From assembly GCA_018374635.1 (NCBI GenBank), contig JAHAEW010000057.1:1-20099 (forward strand): a DNA stretch of 20,099 bases, read 5' to 3'. A program made the translations under genes and the position numbers. The notes below the pieces were generated by a model that searched no databases, had not been told where the DNA came from, and saw only the letters and a program-made list of their open reading frames with translations. This document shows, piece by piece, positions 5,945-13,031 of the stretch (position 1 is the first letter of the stretch; the number at the start of each line of letters is the position of its first letter). This DNA comes from Clostridiales bacterium. GTDB taxonomy: Bacteria; Bacillota; Clostridia; Oscillospirales; Oscillospiraceae.

Positions 5945-6036
5945 TTTTCCACTTTTCCACATCCACGCTATATCTTGTATTCCCTGATCCGGTTTTCCAC
6001 AACCGTATTTATTATTTTAAAGGTATATGTGGAAAA
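5945..6036. other. oriC part 1: DnaA boxes upstream of dnaA
   Basis: TTTTCCACA at 5953-5961 and 5993-6001 (+), exactly 40 bp apart, and the inverse TGTGGAAAA at 6028-6036 are one mismatch from the TTATCCACA consensus. A degenerate TTTTCCACT overlaps at 5945-5953. The stretch is AT-rich against the surrounding genes. The last box abuts the dnaA -35, which fits autorepression of dnaA by DnaA. This corresponds to incAB of Bacillus. Confidence 0.75.
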
Positions 6037-6040
6037 CTCG

Positions 6041-6069
6041 TTGCCTTGCCGCCGTTTGTCTGGTATAAT
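6041..6069 (+). promoter_or_regulatory. dnaA: dnaA promoter
   Basis: TTGCCT (6041-6046), a 17-base spacer and consensus TATAAT (6064-6069) with the extended -10 TG at 6061-6062. A DnaA box ends four bases before the -35. The leader of about 78 bases can fold GGGGAAATGG (6091-6100) onto 6124-6136 directly before the ribosome-binding site AAGGGG (6137-6142). Confidence 0.8.
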
Positions 6070-6153
6070 AAAATGTCAACATATAGAATTGGGGAAATGG
6101 ACCCTTCCGGCCTCCCGGCCCTCCCATTTCTCCCCCAAGGGGTGGTCTTACTC

Positions 6154-7482
6154 ATGAATTCTCCAGCGGATGTCTGGGCTAAAATACTCTCCCTCATGGA
6201 GGCGGACATGACCGCCACCACCATCAACACCTGGTTTGACGACGCCAAGGCCGTCTCCCTGGACGCCAACCGCTTTGTCCTCCACACACCCTCCAACTTC
6301 AAGCGGGATATTATCCTCTCCCGCTATCTTCCCTCCATCAAAAAGGCCCTCCACGAGCTCTTTTCCTCCGAATTTGACGTGGTGGTCCTGGGCGAGGGGG
6401 AGCTGCAGGAGTTCACCGAGACGGTTAAGCCCGTGGACGACGGCTCCTTTATGCCCGGCACTGAGGACTATACCTTCGAGCGCTTCGTGGTGGGCTCCTC
6501 CAACAAATTTGCCCACGCCGCCGCCCTGGCCGTGGCCGAAAATCCAGCCCACAGCTACAATCCCCTCTTTATCTACGGGGAATCCGGCCTGGGCAAGACT
6601 CATCTGCTCTACGCCATTGCCCACCGGATCCACCAGAACCACCCGGACTTCCGGGTCATCTATCTGAAGGGGGACACCTTCACCAACGAGCTGGTCCAGG
6701 CCATCCGGGAGGGCCGCAACGAGGAATTCCGAGAGAAATACCGCTCGGCCGACGTCTTTCTCATGGACGATGTGCAGTTCATCGCCGGACGGGAGTCCAC
6801 CCAGGAGGAGATGTTCCACACCTTCAACACCCTCTACGAGGCTGGGCGGCAGATCGTCTTCACCGCAGACCGCCCTCCCAAGGAGATGCTCCGCCTGGAC
6901 GACCGGCTGCGCACCCGGTTTGAGTGGGGCCTGCCTGTGGACATCCAGCCCCCCGACTACGAGACCCGGGTCGCCATCATCAAAAACAAGGCCATCCGGC
7001 GGGGTATGAACCTGCCCGAGCCCGTCCTCCAGTACATTGCGGACAACATCACCTCCAATGTGCGCCAGATCGAGGGCACCGTCAACAAGATCCTGGCCTT
7101 CCAGGAGCTGATGGGGGAGAGCGTGGATGTGGACACTGTCATCCGCGCCGTCCGGGACATGTGCAAGGACAAGGCTGATTTCCTCCCCTCTCCCGACGTC
7201 ATCATCGAAGAGGTCTGCAAGTTTTATAACATCGAAAACGACGCCCTCCGGGGCCAGGGCCGCACCAAGGACACCGCCCTCGCCCGGCAGATCGCCATGT
7301 ACCAGATCCGCCGCATGACCAACCTCTCCCTCAAGGAGATCGGCAAGGAATTTGAGGGCCGGGACCACACCACCGTCATGCACTCCATCGACCGGGTGGA
7401 AAAACTCATGAAAACCAACCCCGAGGTGGCCGAGATCATCAAAGACCTCAACTCCAACATCAACGCCCGGTACGACAACTAA
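6154..7482 (+). CDS. dnaA: Chromosomal replication initiator DnaA
   Basis: A 442-residue DnaA with all domains: domain I (1-75, helicase and regulator contacts), a short acidic domain II (about 75-105), the AAA+ ATPase with Walker A GESGLGKT (142-149) and Walker B FLMDDVQF (DD at 205-206), and the C-terminal DNA-binding domain with signature GRDHTTVMHSID (402-413). It binds DnaA boxes, melts oriC and loads the helicase. The ATG at 6154 (MNSPADVW) is chosen because it follows AAGGGG and because an earlier in-frame ATG at 6046 falls inside the core promoter. DnaA boxes lie on both sides of the gene, giving the bipartite origin typical of Firmicutes. Confidence 0.98.
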   Translation: MNSPADVWAKILSLMEADMTATTINTWFDDAKAVSLDANRFVLHTPSNFKRDIILSRYLPSIKKALHELFSSEFDVVVLGEGELQEFTETVKPVDDGSFMPGTEDYTFERFVVGSSNKFAHAAALAVAENPAHSYNPLFIYGESGLGKTHLLYAIAHRIHQNHPDFRVIYLKGDTFTNELVQAIREGRNEEFREKYRSADVFLMDDVQFIAGRESTQEEMFHTFNTLYEAGRQIVFTADRPPKEMLRLDDRLRTRFEWGLPVDIQPPDYETRVAIIKNKAIRRGMNLPEPVLQYIADNITSNVRQIEGTVNKILAFQELMGESVDVDTVIRAVRDMCKDKADFLPSPDVIIEEVCKFYNIENDALRGQGRTKDTALARQIAMYQIRRMTNLSLKEIGKEFEGRDHTTVMHSIDRVEKLMKTNPEVAEIIKDLNSNINARYDN

Positions 7483-7553
7483 CGCCCCCTTTTCCACCCC
7501 CCAGACCGGCACTGTGGAGGGAGCAGCGGAGCACCGCGGCGGCAGTTCTCCAC

Positions 7554-7710
7554 TTTTCCACATCTCCACCGGAGATTGTGGGCTTGTGGACAATCCCCTG
7601 TGGAAAACCGGCGGCCACCCGGAAGGGATGTGGAAAGCACCCTTTTTTATCCACATGGCCTGTGGACGGGCAAATCTTAGCGCCGCAGGCAAAACATCCA
7701 CTTTTCCACA
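7554..7710. other. oriC part 2: DnaA-box cluster between dnaA and dnaN
   Basis: Seven DnaA-box-like 9-mers: TTTTCCACA 7554-7562 (+), TGTGGACAA 7585-7593 (-), TGTGGAAAA 7599-7607 (-), TGTGGAAAG 7629-7637 (-), the perfect TTATCCACA 7647-7655 (+), TGTGGACGG 7661-7669 (-) and TTTTCCACA 7702-7710 (+). Strand signs mark the strand carrying TTxTCCACA. This corresponds to incC of Bacillus, where unwinding begins. Confidence 0.85.
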
Positions 7711-7747
7711 TAATTTTCCCCTACTGCTATTACTACGAACTTATTAC
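7702..7747 (+). other. Basal origin unwinding element (DnaA box plus DnaA-trios)
   Basis: After the last DnaA box (7702-7710) and a 10-base spacer comes TAC-TGC-TAT-TAC-TAC at 7722-7736. On the other strand this reads as consecutive TAG/TAA-type triplets, the DnaA-trio motif bound by DnaA on single strands in Bacillus subtilis (there CTACTATTACTTCTACTA). A modest AT-rich stretch (7737-7746) follows. One trio (TGC) departs from the preferred middle adenine. Confidence 0.7.
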
Positions 7748-7803
7748 CCTCTCCTCTTCTCCCCACCGGAGGCCAGGAGCACCGAAACGGAGGTCCCATC
7801 TCA

Positions 7804-8916
7804 ATGAAATTTTCCTGCGAAAAAGCCCTTCTTCAGGCAGCCATCAGCACAACATCACGGGCTGTGTCTCCAAAGAGCTCCATTCCAGCCCTGGAAGGTA
7901 TCCTGCTGGAAGCGGATGAGGAACTCAGACTCACCGGCTACAATCTGGAAACCGGCATCCGCACCACCGTTCCCGCCGAGATCCGCACCAAAGGCACCCT
8001 GGTCCTGGGGGCGCGTCTTTTTGGGGAGATCATCCGTAAGCTCCCCGACGACATCGTGGAATTTACCGCCGAACACTACATGGTGAACATCAAGTGCGGC
8101 ATGAGCGAATTCAACATTCTGGGCACCGACCCGGAGGAATTTCCAGAACTTCCCACGGTTGAGTACCAGAACTCCCTGGAAATTGGGCAGAATAAGCTGA
8201 AATCCATGATCTCCCAGACCCTTTTCGCCGTCAGCGACAACGAAAGCCGCCCCATCCACACCGGCTCCCTCTTTGAAGTAGACCAAAAGGGGCTTACCAT
8301 CGTCTCCGTGGACGGCTACCGGCTGGCCCTGCGGCACGAAACCATAGAACGCAAGGAAGGCGCGGAGGAATTTTCCTTCGTTGTCCCCGGCGCCGCCCTC
8401 TCCGAGGTGGAAAAAATCTGTTCCGATGTGGAAGAAACTGCCTCCATTACCCAGGGCACCCGCCATATCATGTTCAAAGTGGGGGAGACCATGCTGGTCT
8501 CCCGCCGGCTGGAGGGTGAATTCCTCGCCTACCGTCAGGCCATCCCCCGCAACAATTCCATCCGGATCGAGGGGGAAACCCGCGCCCTCCTCTCCTCCAT
8601 CGACCGCGTCTCCCTCATCATCAGCGACAAACTGAAAAGCCCCCTGAAATGTATTTTTGAGCAAAATGTGCTAAAAATCAGCACAAAAACAGCCATTGGA
8701 GACGCCGCCGACCAGTGTCCCACCGATGGGGACGGCGGCGGACTGGAGATCGGCTTCAACAACCGCTACCTGATGGACGCCCTGAAGGCCGCTCCCGCCG
8801 ACCGGGTGCGGCTGGAGCTGACCACCAGCGTATCCCCCTGCGTCATCCTGCCTGCCGAAGGGGAGGAAAACTTTCTGTATATGGTCCTGCCCGTCCGCCT
8901 GAAGGCCGGAGAGTGA
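7804..8916 (+). CDS. dnaN: DNA polymerase III beta subunit (sliding clamp)
   Basis: A 370-residue beta clamp of normal length made of three repeated clamp folds (about 1-120, 128-245 and 246-370). It begins MKFSCEKALLQAAISTTSRAV and ends MVLPVRL, the standard clamp C-terminus. As a dimeric ring it tethers polymerase III and repair proteins to DNA. The ATG at 7804 is preceded by GGAGGT ten bases upstream. The position directly after the dnaA-dnaN origin is standard. The gap to the next gene is 57 bases and holds a palindrome at 8934-8945. Confidence 0.97.
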   Translation: MKFSCEKALLQAAISTTSRAVSPKSSIPALEGILLEADEELRLTGYNLETGIRTTVPAEIRTKGTLVLGARLFGEIIRKLPDDIVEFTAEHYMVNIKCGMSEFNILGTDPEEFPELPTVEYQNSLEIGQNKLKSMISQTLFAVSDNESRPIHTGSLFEVDQKGLTIVSVDGYRLALRHETIERKEGAEEFSFVVPGAALSEVEKICSDVEETASITQGTRHIMFKVGETMLVSRRLEGEFLAYRQAIPRNNSIRIEGETRALLSSIDRVSLIISDKLKSPLKCIFEQNVLKISTKTAIGDAADQCPTDGDGGGLEIGFNNRYLMDALKAAPADRVRLELTTSVSPCVILPAEGEENFLYMVLPVRLKAGE

Positions 8917-8933
8917 GAAAAAACCGCGGGAGT

Positions 8934-8945
8934 GCATAATTATGC
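8934..8945. promoter_or_regulatory. 12-bp palindrome, ArgR-box-like
   Basis: GCATAATTATGC is perfectly self-complementary and lies between dnaN and the S4 gene. In context (TGCATAATTATGCG) it resembles the ArgR/AhrC half-box pattern TGNATWWWWATNCA with one mismatch at the end. No arginine gene is nearby, so an ArgR role is doubtful; it may bind another regulator or be chance. Confidence 0.25.
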
Positions 8946-8973
8946 GCAGCCGTGCAGGAGAAAGGAAGCATAC

Positions 8974-9186
8974 ATGCAAGAAAAAGAAGTAGCCATTACC
9001 ACGGAATTCATCAAACTGGAGGCCTTTCTCAAATTTGCCGGGGCGGTGTCCACCGGGGGAGAGGCCAAGAACCTGATCCAGGACAGCCTGGTGCGGGTCA
9101 ACGGCGAGGTCTGCACCATGCGCGGCAGGAAGCTGCGCCCCGGCGACACCGTGGAGCTGCGGAACGACCGGCTGACCGTGCGATGA
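8974..9186 (+). CDS. yaaA: S4-domain RNA-binding protein (YaaA/RlbA type)
   Basis: A 70-residue protein that is essentially one S4 RNA-binding domain: KLEAFLKFAGAVSTGGEAKN, LVRVNGEV and RGRKLRPGDTVEL. It matches YaaA/RlbA, which lies between dnaN and recF in Bacillus and is linked to ribosome assembly. The ATG at 8974 follows AAAGGAAG. An upstream in-frame ATG at 8932 would add 14 residues across the palindrome at 8934-8945 and lacks a good ribosome-binding site. Its TGA overlaps the recF start in ATGA (9183-9186). Confidence 0.92.
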   Translation: MQEKEVAITTEFIKLEAFLKFAGAVSTGGEAKNLIQDSLVRVNGEVCTMRGRKLRPGDTVELRNDRLTVR

Positions 9187-10310
9187 TGGTCCGCGCCCTG
9201 GAGCTGGAGGGGTTTCGCAACTACCGCTCCTTTTCCGCCAGCTTCGCCCCGGGCGTTAATGTGATCTACGGGGAGAACGCCCAGGGCAAAACCAATCTGC
9301 TGGAGGCGGTGCGCTACCTCTCCGGCACGCCCTCCCACCGGGCCAGAAGCGAGGGGGAGCTCATCGGCTTCGACGCCTCCTCGGCCCGCATCTGTGCCCA
9401 GCTGGAGAGCCGGGGGCGGGACTTCCGGGTGGAGGTGCAGCTGACCCGGGGCCGCCGCCGCCGGATGACCTCCAACGGCGTGCGCCTGAAAACGGCGGGG
9501 GAGCTGTCCGAGCGGCTGCACACGGTGCTGTTCTGTCCGGAGGACCTGATGCTCATCCGGGCCGGGAGCGCCGAGCGCAGGCGTTTTCTGGACCAGTCTC
9601 TCTGCCAGCTGCGCCCCCGCTACGCCGCCGCCCTGGCCGAGTATCACCGCCTGCACGAGCACAAGCGGCGCATCCTCCGGGACTGGGAGGAGAAGCCCTC
9701 CCTCCTGGAGCTGCTGCCCGAGTTCAACGACCGCCTGGCGCGCTGCGGGGCTGTTTTGATCCACTACCGGGCCCACTTTATCCGCAAGCTGGCCCAGTTT
9801 GCCGCCCCCATCCACGCGGAATTCTCGGGGGAGCGGGAGAAGATGACCCTTGCCTATGAGACGGTCAAGACCGTGGAGGACCCCCTGATCCCCACCCGGG
9901 AGATCTACCCCAGGCTGCTGGAGCACCAGGAGAGCCACCGCCGGGCCGAGCTGGAGAGCCGCACCTGCCTCTCCGGCCCCCACAAGGATGACCTGACCGT
10001 CTCCATCGACAGGCGCAGCGCCAAGCAGTTTGCCTCCCAGGGGCAGACCCGCACCGCGGCCCTCTCCCTCAAGCTGGCCGAGCGGGAGCTCCACCAGGAG
10101 GACCTGGGGGAGTGGCCGGTACTGCTGCTGGACGACGTGCTCTCCGAGCTGGACCAGCGCCGGCGGGATTTCGTGCTCCGCCGCATCCGGGGCGGACAGG
10201 TCTTTATCACCTGCTGCGAGGAGGAGGCCCTGGACGGCCTGGGGGAGGGGAGGACCTTCCACATTCACGCCGGCCGGCTAGCCGCGCCGGAAGAGAGGAA
10301 CGCGATATGA
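9183..10310 (+). CDS. recF: DNA replication and repair protein RecF
   Basis: A 375-residue RecF, an SMC-like ATPase that with RecO and RecR loads RecA at single-strand gaps. Walker A is GENAQGKT (30-37), the ABC-type signature is LSGPHKDD (about 266-273) and Walker B is LLLDDVLSELD. The N-terminal RALELEGFRNY is typical. The first ATG (9183) overlaps the S4 stop; a second in-frame ATG at 9186 is an equally good start. The distal end overlaps the next gene by ATGA (10307-10310). Family length is 360-375. Confidence 0.96.
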   Translation: MMVRALELEGFRNYRSFSASFAPGVNVIYGENAQGKTNLLEAVRYLSGTPSHRARSEGELIGFDASSARICAQLESRGRDFRVEVQLTRGRRRRMTSNGVRLKTAGELSERLHTVLFCPEDLMLIRAGSAERRRFLDQSLCQLRPRYAAALAEYHRLHEHKRRILRDWEEKPSLLELLPEFNDRLARCGAVLIHYRAHFIRKLAQFAAPIHAEFSGEREKMTLAYETVKTVEDPLIPTREIYPRLLEHQESHRRAELESRTCLSGPHKDDLTVSIDRRSAKQFASQGQTRTAALSLKLAERELHQEDLGEWPVLLLDDVLSELDQRRRDFVLRRIRGGQVFITCCEEEALDGLGEGRTFHIHAGRLAAPEERNAI

Positions 10311-10630
10311 TCCCAGTGCTCTTTACGCTGCTGCCCCTGCTGGTGGGGGCGGCGCTGGAATATACCGTCTGCCGTCTCACCATGCGGGAGACGGGGCGGG
10401 GATGGCGGCTGCTGCGGCTTCTGCGCCTTCTTCCGCCCCTGGCCCTGCTGGGGGCGGCCGTTGGCATCGGGGCGGGGCGCTGGCGCCTCTGGCAGAGCCA
10501 GCAGGTCTCCCCCCTGACCCAGATCCTTTTGTTTCCCGGCGTGCCCGCCCTCTTTGCCCTGCTGGGCATGGCGCTGGGCTGGCGGATCTTCCGCCGGCGC
10601 TGGAGACCCCGCGTGGTAGAGGAGGAATAG
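10307..10630 (+). CDS. Small integral membrane protein, unknown function
   Basis: A 107-residue protein I cannot assign to a family. It has three hydrophobic segments (about 2-20, 36-56 and 72-93) and a very basic short cytoplasmic end (GWRIFRRRWRPRVVEEE); Arg-rich loops between segments predict a definite topology. It starts in the ATGA overlap with recF and ends 4 bases before remB, so it is co-translated with the recF cluster and under selection to stay in frame there. In Bacillus, recF is followed directly by remB; in several other bacteria a DUF721 protein sits there. It has no resemblance to DUF721. Confidence 0.75.
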   Translation: MIPVLFTLLPLLVGAALEYTVCRLTMRETGRGWRLLRLLRLLPPLALLGAAVGIGAGRWRLWQSQQVSPLTQILLFPGVPALFALLGMALGWRIFRRRWRPRVVEEE

Positions 10631-10634
10631 CGCC

Positions 10635-10901
10635 GTGTACCTGCACCTGGGCCAGTCCGTAGTGGTCCCCTTCCGGGACGTGGTGGGGATTTTCGATCTG
10701 GACAATACCACCGCCTCCCACCGCACCCGCAGCTTTCTCACCCGGGCCGAGAAGGAGGGGCGGGTGGTCAACGTGTCCGAGGACCTGCCCAAGTCCTTCG
10801 TGCTCTGCGTGGGGCGGGACGGCAGGCGGACGGTCTACATCTCCCAGCTCTCTCCGGCCACACTGCTGCGCCGGGCCGAGAGCAATACCTTTGATACCTG
10901 A
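10635..10901 (+). CDS. remB: RemB-like DUF370 regulator
   Basis: An 88-residue DUF370 protein, near family length. It begins MYLHLGQSVVVPFRDVVGIFDLDNTT, and the distal KSFVLCVGRDG and VYISQLSPATLLRR are characteristic. In Bacillus subtilis RemA and RemB control extracellular-matrix genes, RemA by binding DNA, and remB (yaaB) lies between recF and gyrB as here. The GTG at 10635 is preceded by GGAGGA in the end of the upstream gene. What it controls in this organism is not known. Confidence 0.92.
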   Translation: MYLHLGQSVVVPFRDVVGIFDLDNTTASHRTRSFLTRAEKEGRVVNVSEDLPKSFVLCVGRDGRRTVYISQLSPATLLRRAESNTFDT

Positions 10902-10942
10902 GCTCCGCCCTGCCCGGAAGGGGGGGCGCGCCTGTTTCATCC

Positions 10943-10992
10943 GGAAGCGCGGCTGCCGGGGATCCCGCCCGAAAGCGCTTCCCTTGTTTTGT
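10943..10992 (+). terminator. Terminator-like hairpin in the gyrB leader
   Basis: GGAAGCGC (10943-10950) pairs with GCGCTTCC (10975-10982) around a GC-rich 24-base loop that can fold further, and is followed by CTTGTTTTGTT. It lies between remB and gyrB. It could end the dnaN-remB transcript or attenuate gyrase expression. I found no convincing sigma-A promoter between the hairpin and gyrB. Confidence 0.5.
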
Positions 10993-11024
10993 TATTTCCC
11001 ATCCCAAACTGGAGGTTTTACATT

Positions 11025-12968
11025 ATGTCTGAAGAACTGGAACTGAATTCGACCCAGGTGGACCACGAGTACACCGGCTCCGAGATCCAGGTCCTGGAGG
11101 GTCTGGAGGCGGTGCGCAAGCGCCCGGGCATGTATATCGGCTCCACCTCCTCCTCCGGCCTGCACCATCTGGTGTACGAGATCGTGGACAACGCCATCGA
11201 CGAGGCTCTGGCCGGCTACTGTGACGAGATCTCGGTCACCATCCAGGAGGGGGACGTGATCCGCGTCACCGACAACGGCCGCGGCATCCCCGTGGATATC
11301 CAGCCCCAGACCGGCAAGCCCGCCCTGGAGGTGGTATTCACCATCCTGCACGCCGGCGGCAAGTTCGGCGGCGGCGGCTACAAGGTCTCCGGCGGCCTGC
11401 ACGGCGTGGGCGCCAGCGTGGTCAACGCCCTGTCCGAGTGGCTGGAGGTCCAGGTCCACAAGGACGGCAAGATCTATGAGATGAAGTTCTCCCGGGGCCA
11501 TGTGACCCAGGACATGACCGTGGTGGGGGAGACCGACCGCCACGGCACGGTGGTCACCTTCAAGCCCGACCCCGAGATGTTCGAGGACACGGTGTACGAC
11601 TATGACATCCTCCACACCCGCATGCGGGAGGAGGCCTTCCTCAACGCCGGCGTGCGCATCCGCACCGCGGACGAGCGCACCGGGCAGGCCCAGGAGGACA
11701 CCATGCACTACGCCGGCGGCATCCGGGAGTTTGTGACCTACATCAACCGGAACAAGACCCCCCTCCACGGCGACGTGATCTACATTTCCGGCCAGAAGGA
11801 CGACGCCATGGCCGAGGTGGCCTTCCAGTACAACGACGGCTACAACGAGAACATCGTCTCCTTCGCCAACAATGTCCACACCCCAGAGGGCGGCATGCAC
11901 GAGACCGGCTTCAAGACCGCCCTGACCCGGGTGCTCAACAACTACGGGCTGCAGAAGGGCATTCTGAAAAACGACGACAAGGTCTCCGGCGAGGACTGCC
12001 GGGAGGGCATCACCTGCGTCATCTCGGTCAAGCTCACCAACGCCCAGTTTGAGGGCCAGACCAAGGCCAAGCTGGGCAACAGCGAGATCCGCACCCTGGT
12101 GGACTCCATCGTCTCGGACCGCCTGGCCGAGTACCTGGAGGAGAACCCGGCAGTGGGCAGGACCATCCTGGAAAAGGCCATGACCGCCAACCGGGCCCGG
12201 GAGGCCGCCCGCCGTGCCCGGGAGAACATCCGCCGGAAAAACGCCCTGGACGGGGCTACCCTCCCCGGCAAGCTGGCCGACTGCTATGAGCGGGACGCCG
12301 CCCTCACCGAGATCTACATCGTCGAGGGCGACTCGGCCGGCGGCAGCGCCAAGCAGGGCCGGGACTCCCGCTTTCAGGCCATCCTTCCCCTGTGGGGCAA
12401 GATGCTCAACGTAGAGAAGGCCCGGGCCGACAAGGTCTACGGAAACGACAAGCTCACCCCCGTCATCACCGCCCTGGGCGCCGGCATCGGGGAGGATTTT
12501 GACGCCGAGAAGCTCCGCTACCACAAGGTGGTCATCATGGCCGATGCCGACGTGGACGGCGCCCATATCCGCACGCTGCTGCTGACCTTCTTCTTCCGTT
12601 TCATGCGCCCCCTCATCGACAAGGGCTATGTCTACGCCGCCGTGCCGCCCCTGTACAAGCTGGTGCGGGGCAAGACCACCCGCGTGGCCTTCTCCGACGA
12701 GGAGCGGGACGCCATCTCCGCCGAGATGCGGGGGGGCAATCCCAACGTGAAGGTGGAGATCAGCCGCTTCAAGGGCCTGGGCGAAATGGACCCCCATGAG
12801 CTGTGGGAGACCACCATGAACCCCCAGACCCGCACCCTCAAGCGCATCACCATGGCAGACGCCGTCAAGGCCGACGAGATCTTCACCCTTCTCATGGGCG
12901 AGAAGGTGGAGCCCCGCCGGGAGTATATCGAGCGCAATGCCAGCAAGGCCATGAATCTGGACTACTGA
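11025..12968 (+). CDS. gyrB: DNA gyrase subunit B
   Basis: A 647-residue GyrB, the ATPase half of gyrase, which introduces negative supercoils. The N-terminal GHKL ATPase has EIVDNAIDEALAG and DNGRGIP and the lid GGLHGVGASVVNALS. The TOPRIM domain has EGDSAGG and the metal site DADVDGAHI. The C-terminal end carries FKGLGEM and RRxYIE, the GyrA-contact region. The usual PL[RK]GK before LNVEKAR reads PLWGK here. The ATG at 11025 has GGAGGT eight bases upstream; an earlier in-frame ATG at 10989 would add 12 residues through that site. A 9-bp hairpin separates it from gyrA. Confidence 0.97.
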   Translation: MSEELELNSTQVDHEYTGSEIQVLEGLEAVRKRPGMYIGSTSSSGLHHLVYEIVDNAIDEALAGYCDEISVTIQEGDVIRVTDNGRGIPVDIQPQTGKPALEVVFTILHAGGKFGGGGYKVSGGLHGVGASVVNALSEWLEVQVHKDGKIYEMKFSRGHVTQDMTVVGETDRHGTVVTFKPDPEMFEDTVYDYDILHTRMREEAFLNAGVRIRTADERTGQAQEDTMHYAGGIREFVTYINRNKTPLHGDVIYISGQKDDAMAEVAFQYNDGYNENIVSFANNVHTPEGGMHETGFKTALTRVLNNYGLQKGILKNDDKVSGEDCREGITCVISVKLTNAQFEGQTKAKLGNSEIRTLVDSIVSDRLAEYLEENPAVGRTILEKAMTANRAREAARRARENIRRKNALDGATLPGKLADCYERDAALTEIYIVEGDSAGGSAKQGRDSRFQAILPLWGKMLNVEKARADKVYGNDKLTPVITALGAGIGEDFDAEKLRYHKVVIMADADVDGAHIRTLLLTFFFRFMRPLIDKGYVYAAVPPLYKLVRGKTTRVAFSDEERDAISAEMRGGNPNVKVEISRFKGLGEMDPHELWETTMNPQTRTLKRITMADAVKADEIFTLLMGEKVEPRREYIERNASKAMNLDY

Positions 12969-12976
12969 TGCCCAGT

Positions 12977-12999
12977 CCGGCGGGGGATGGCCCCGCCGG
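12977..12999 (+). other. Hairpin between gyrB and gyrA
   Basis: Positions 12977-12985 pair perfectly with 12991-12999 (9-bp GC-rich stem, 5-base loop). No U-tract follows, so it is not an intrinsic terminator. It may protect or pause the bicistronic mRNA. Confidence 0.45.
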
Positions 13000-13031
13000 A
13001 ACCATCTATCTCTTGAACGGAGTTGAGCTTT

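Noticed and set aside
6046..6153. 36-residue N-terminal extension of DnaA
   Set aside because: The start codon would lie in the -35/-10 promoter region, upstream of the transcript start, and DnaA homology begins at 6154.
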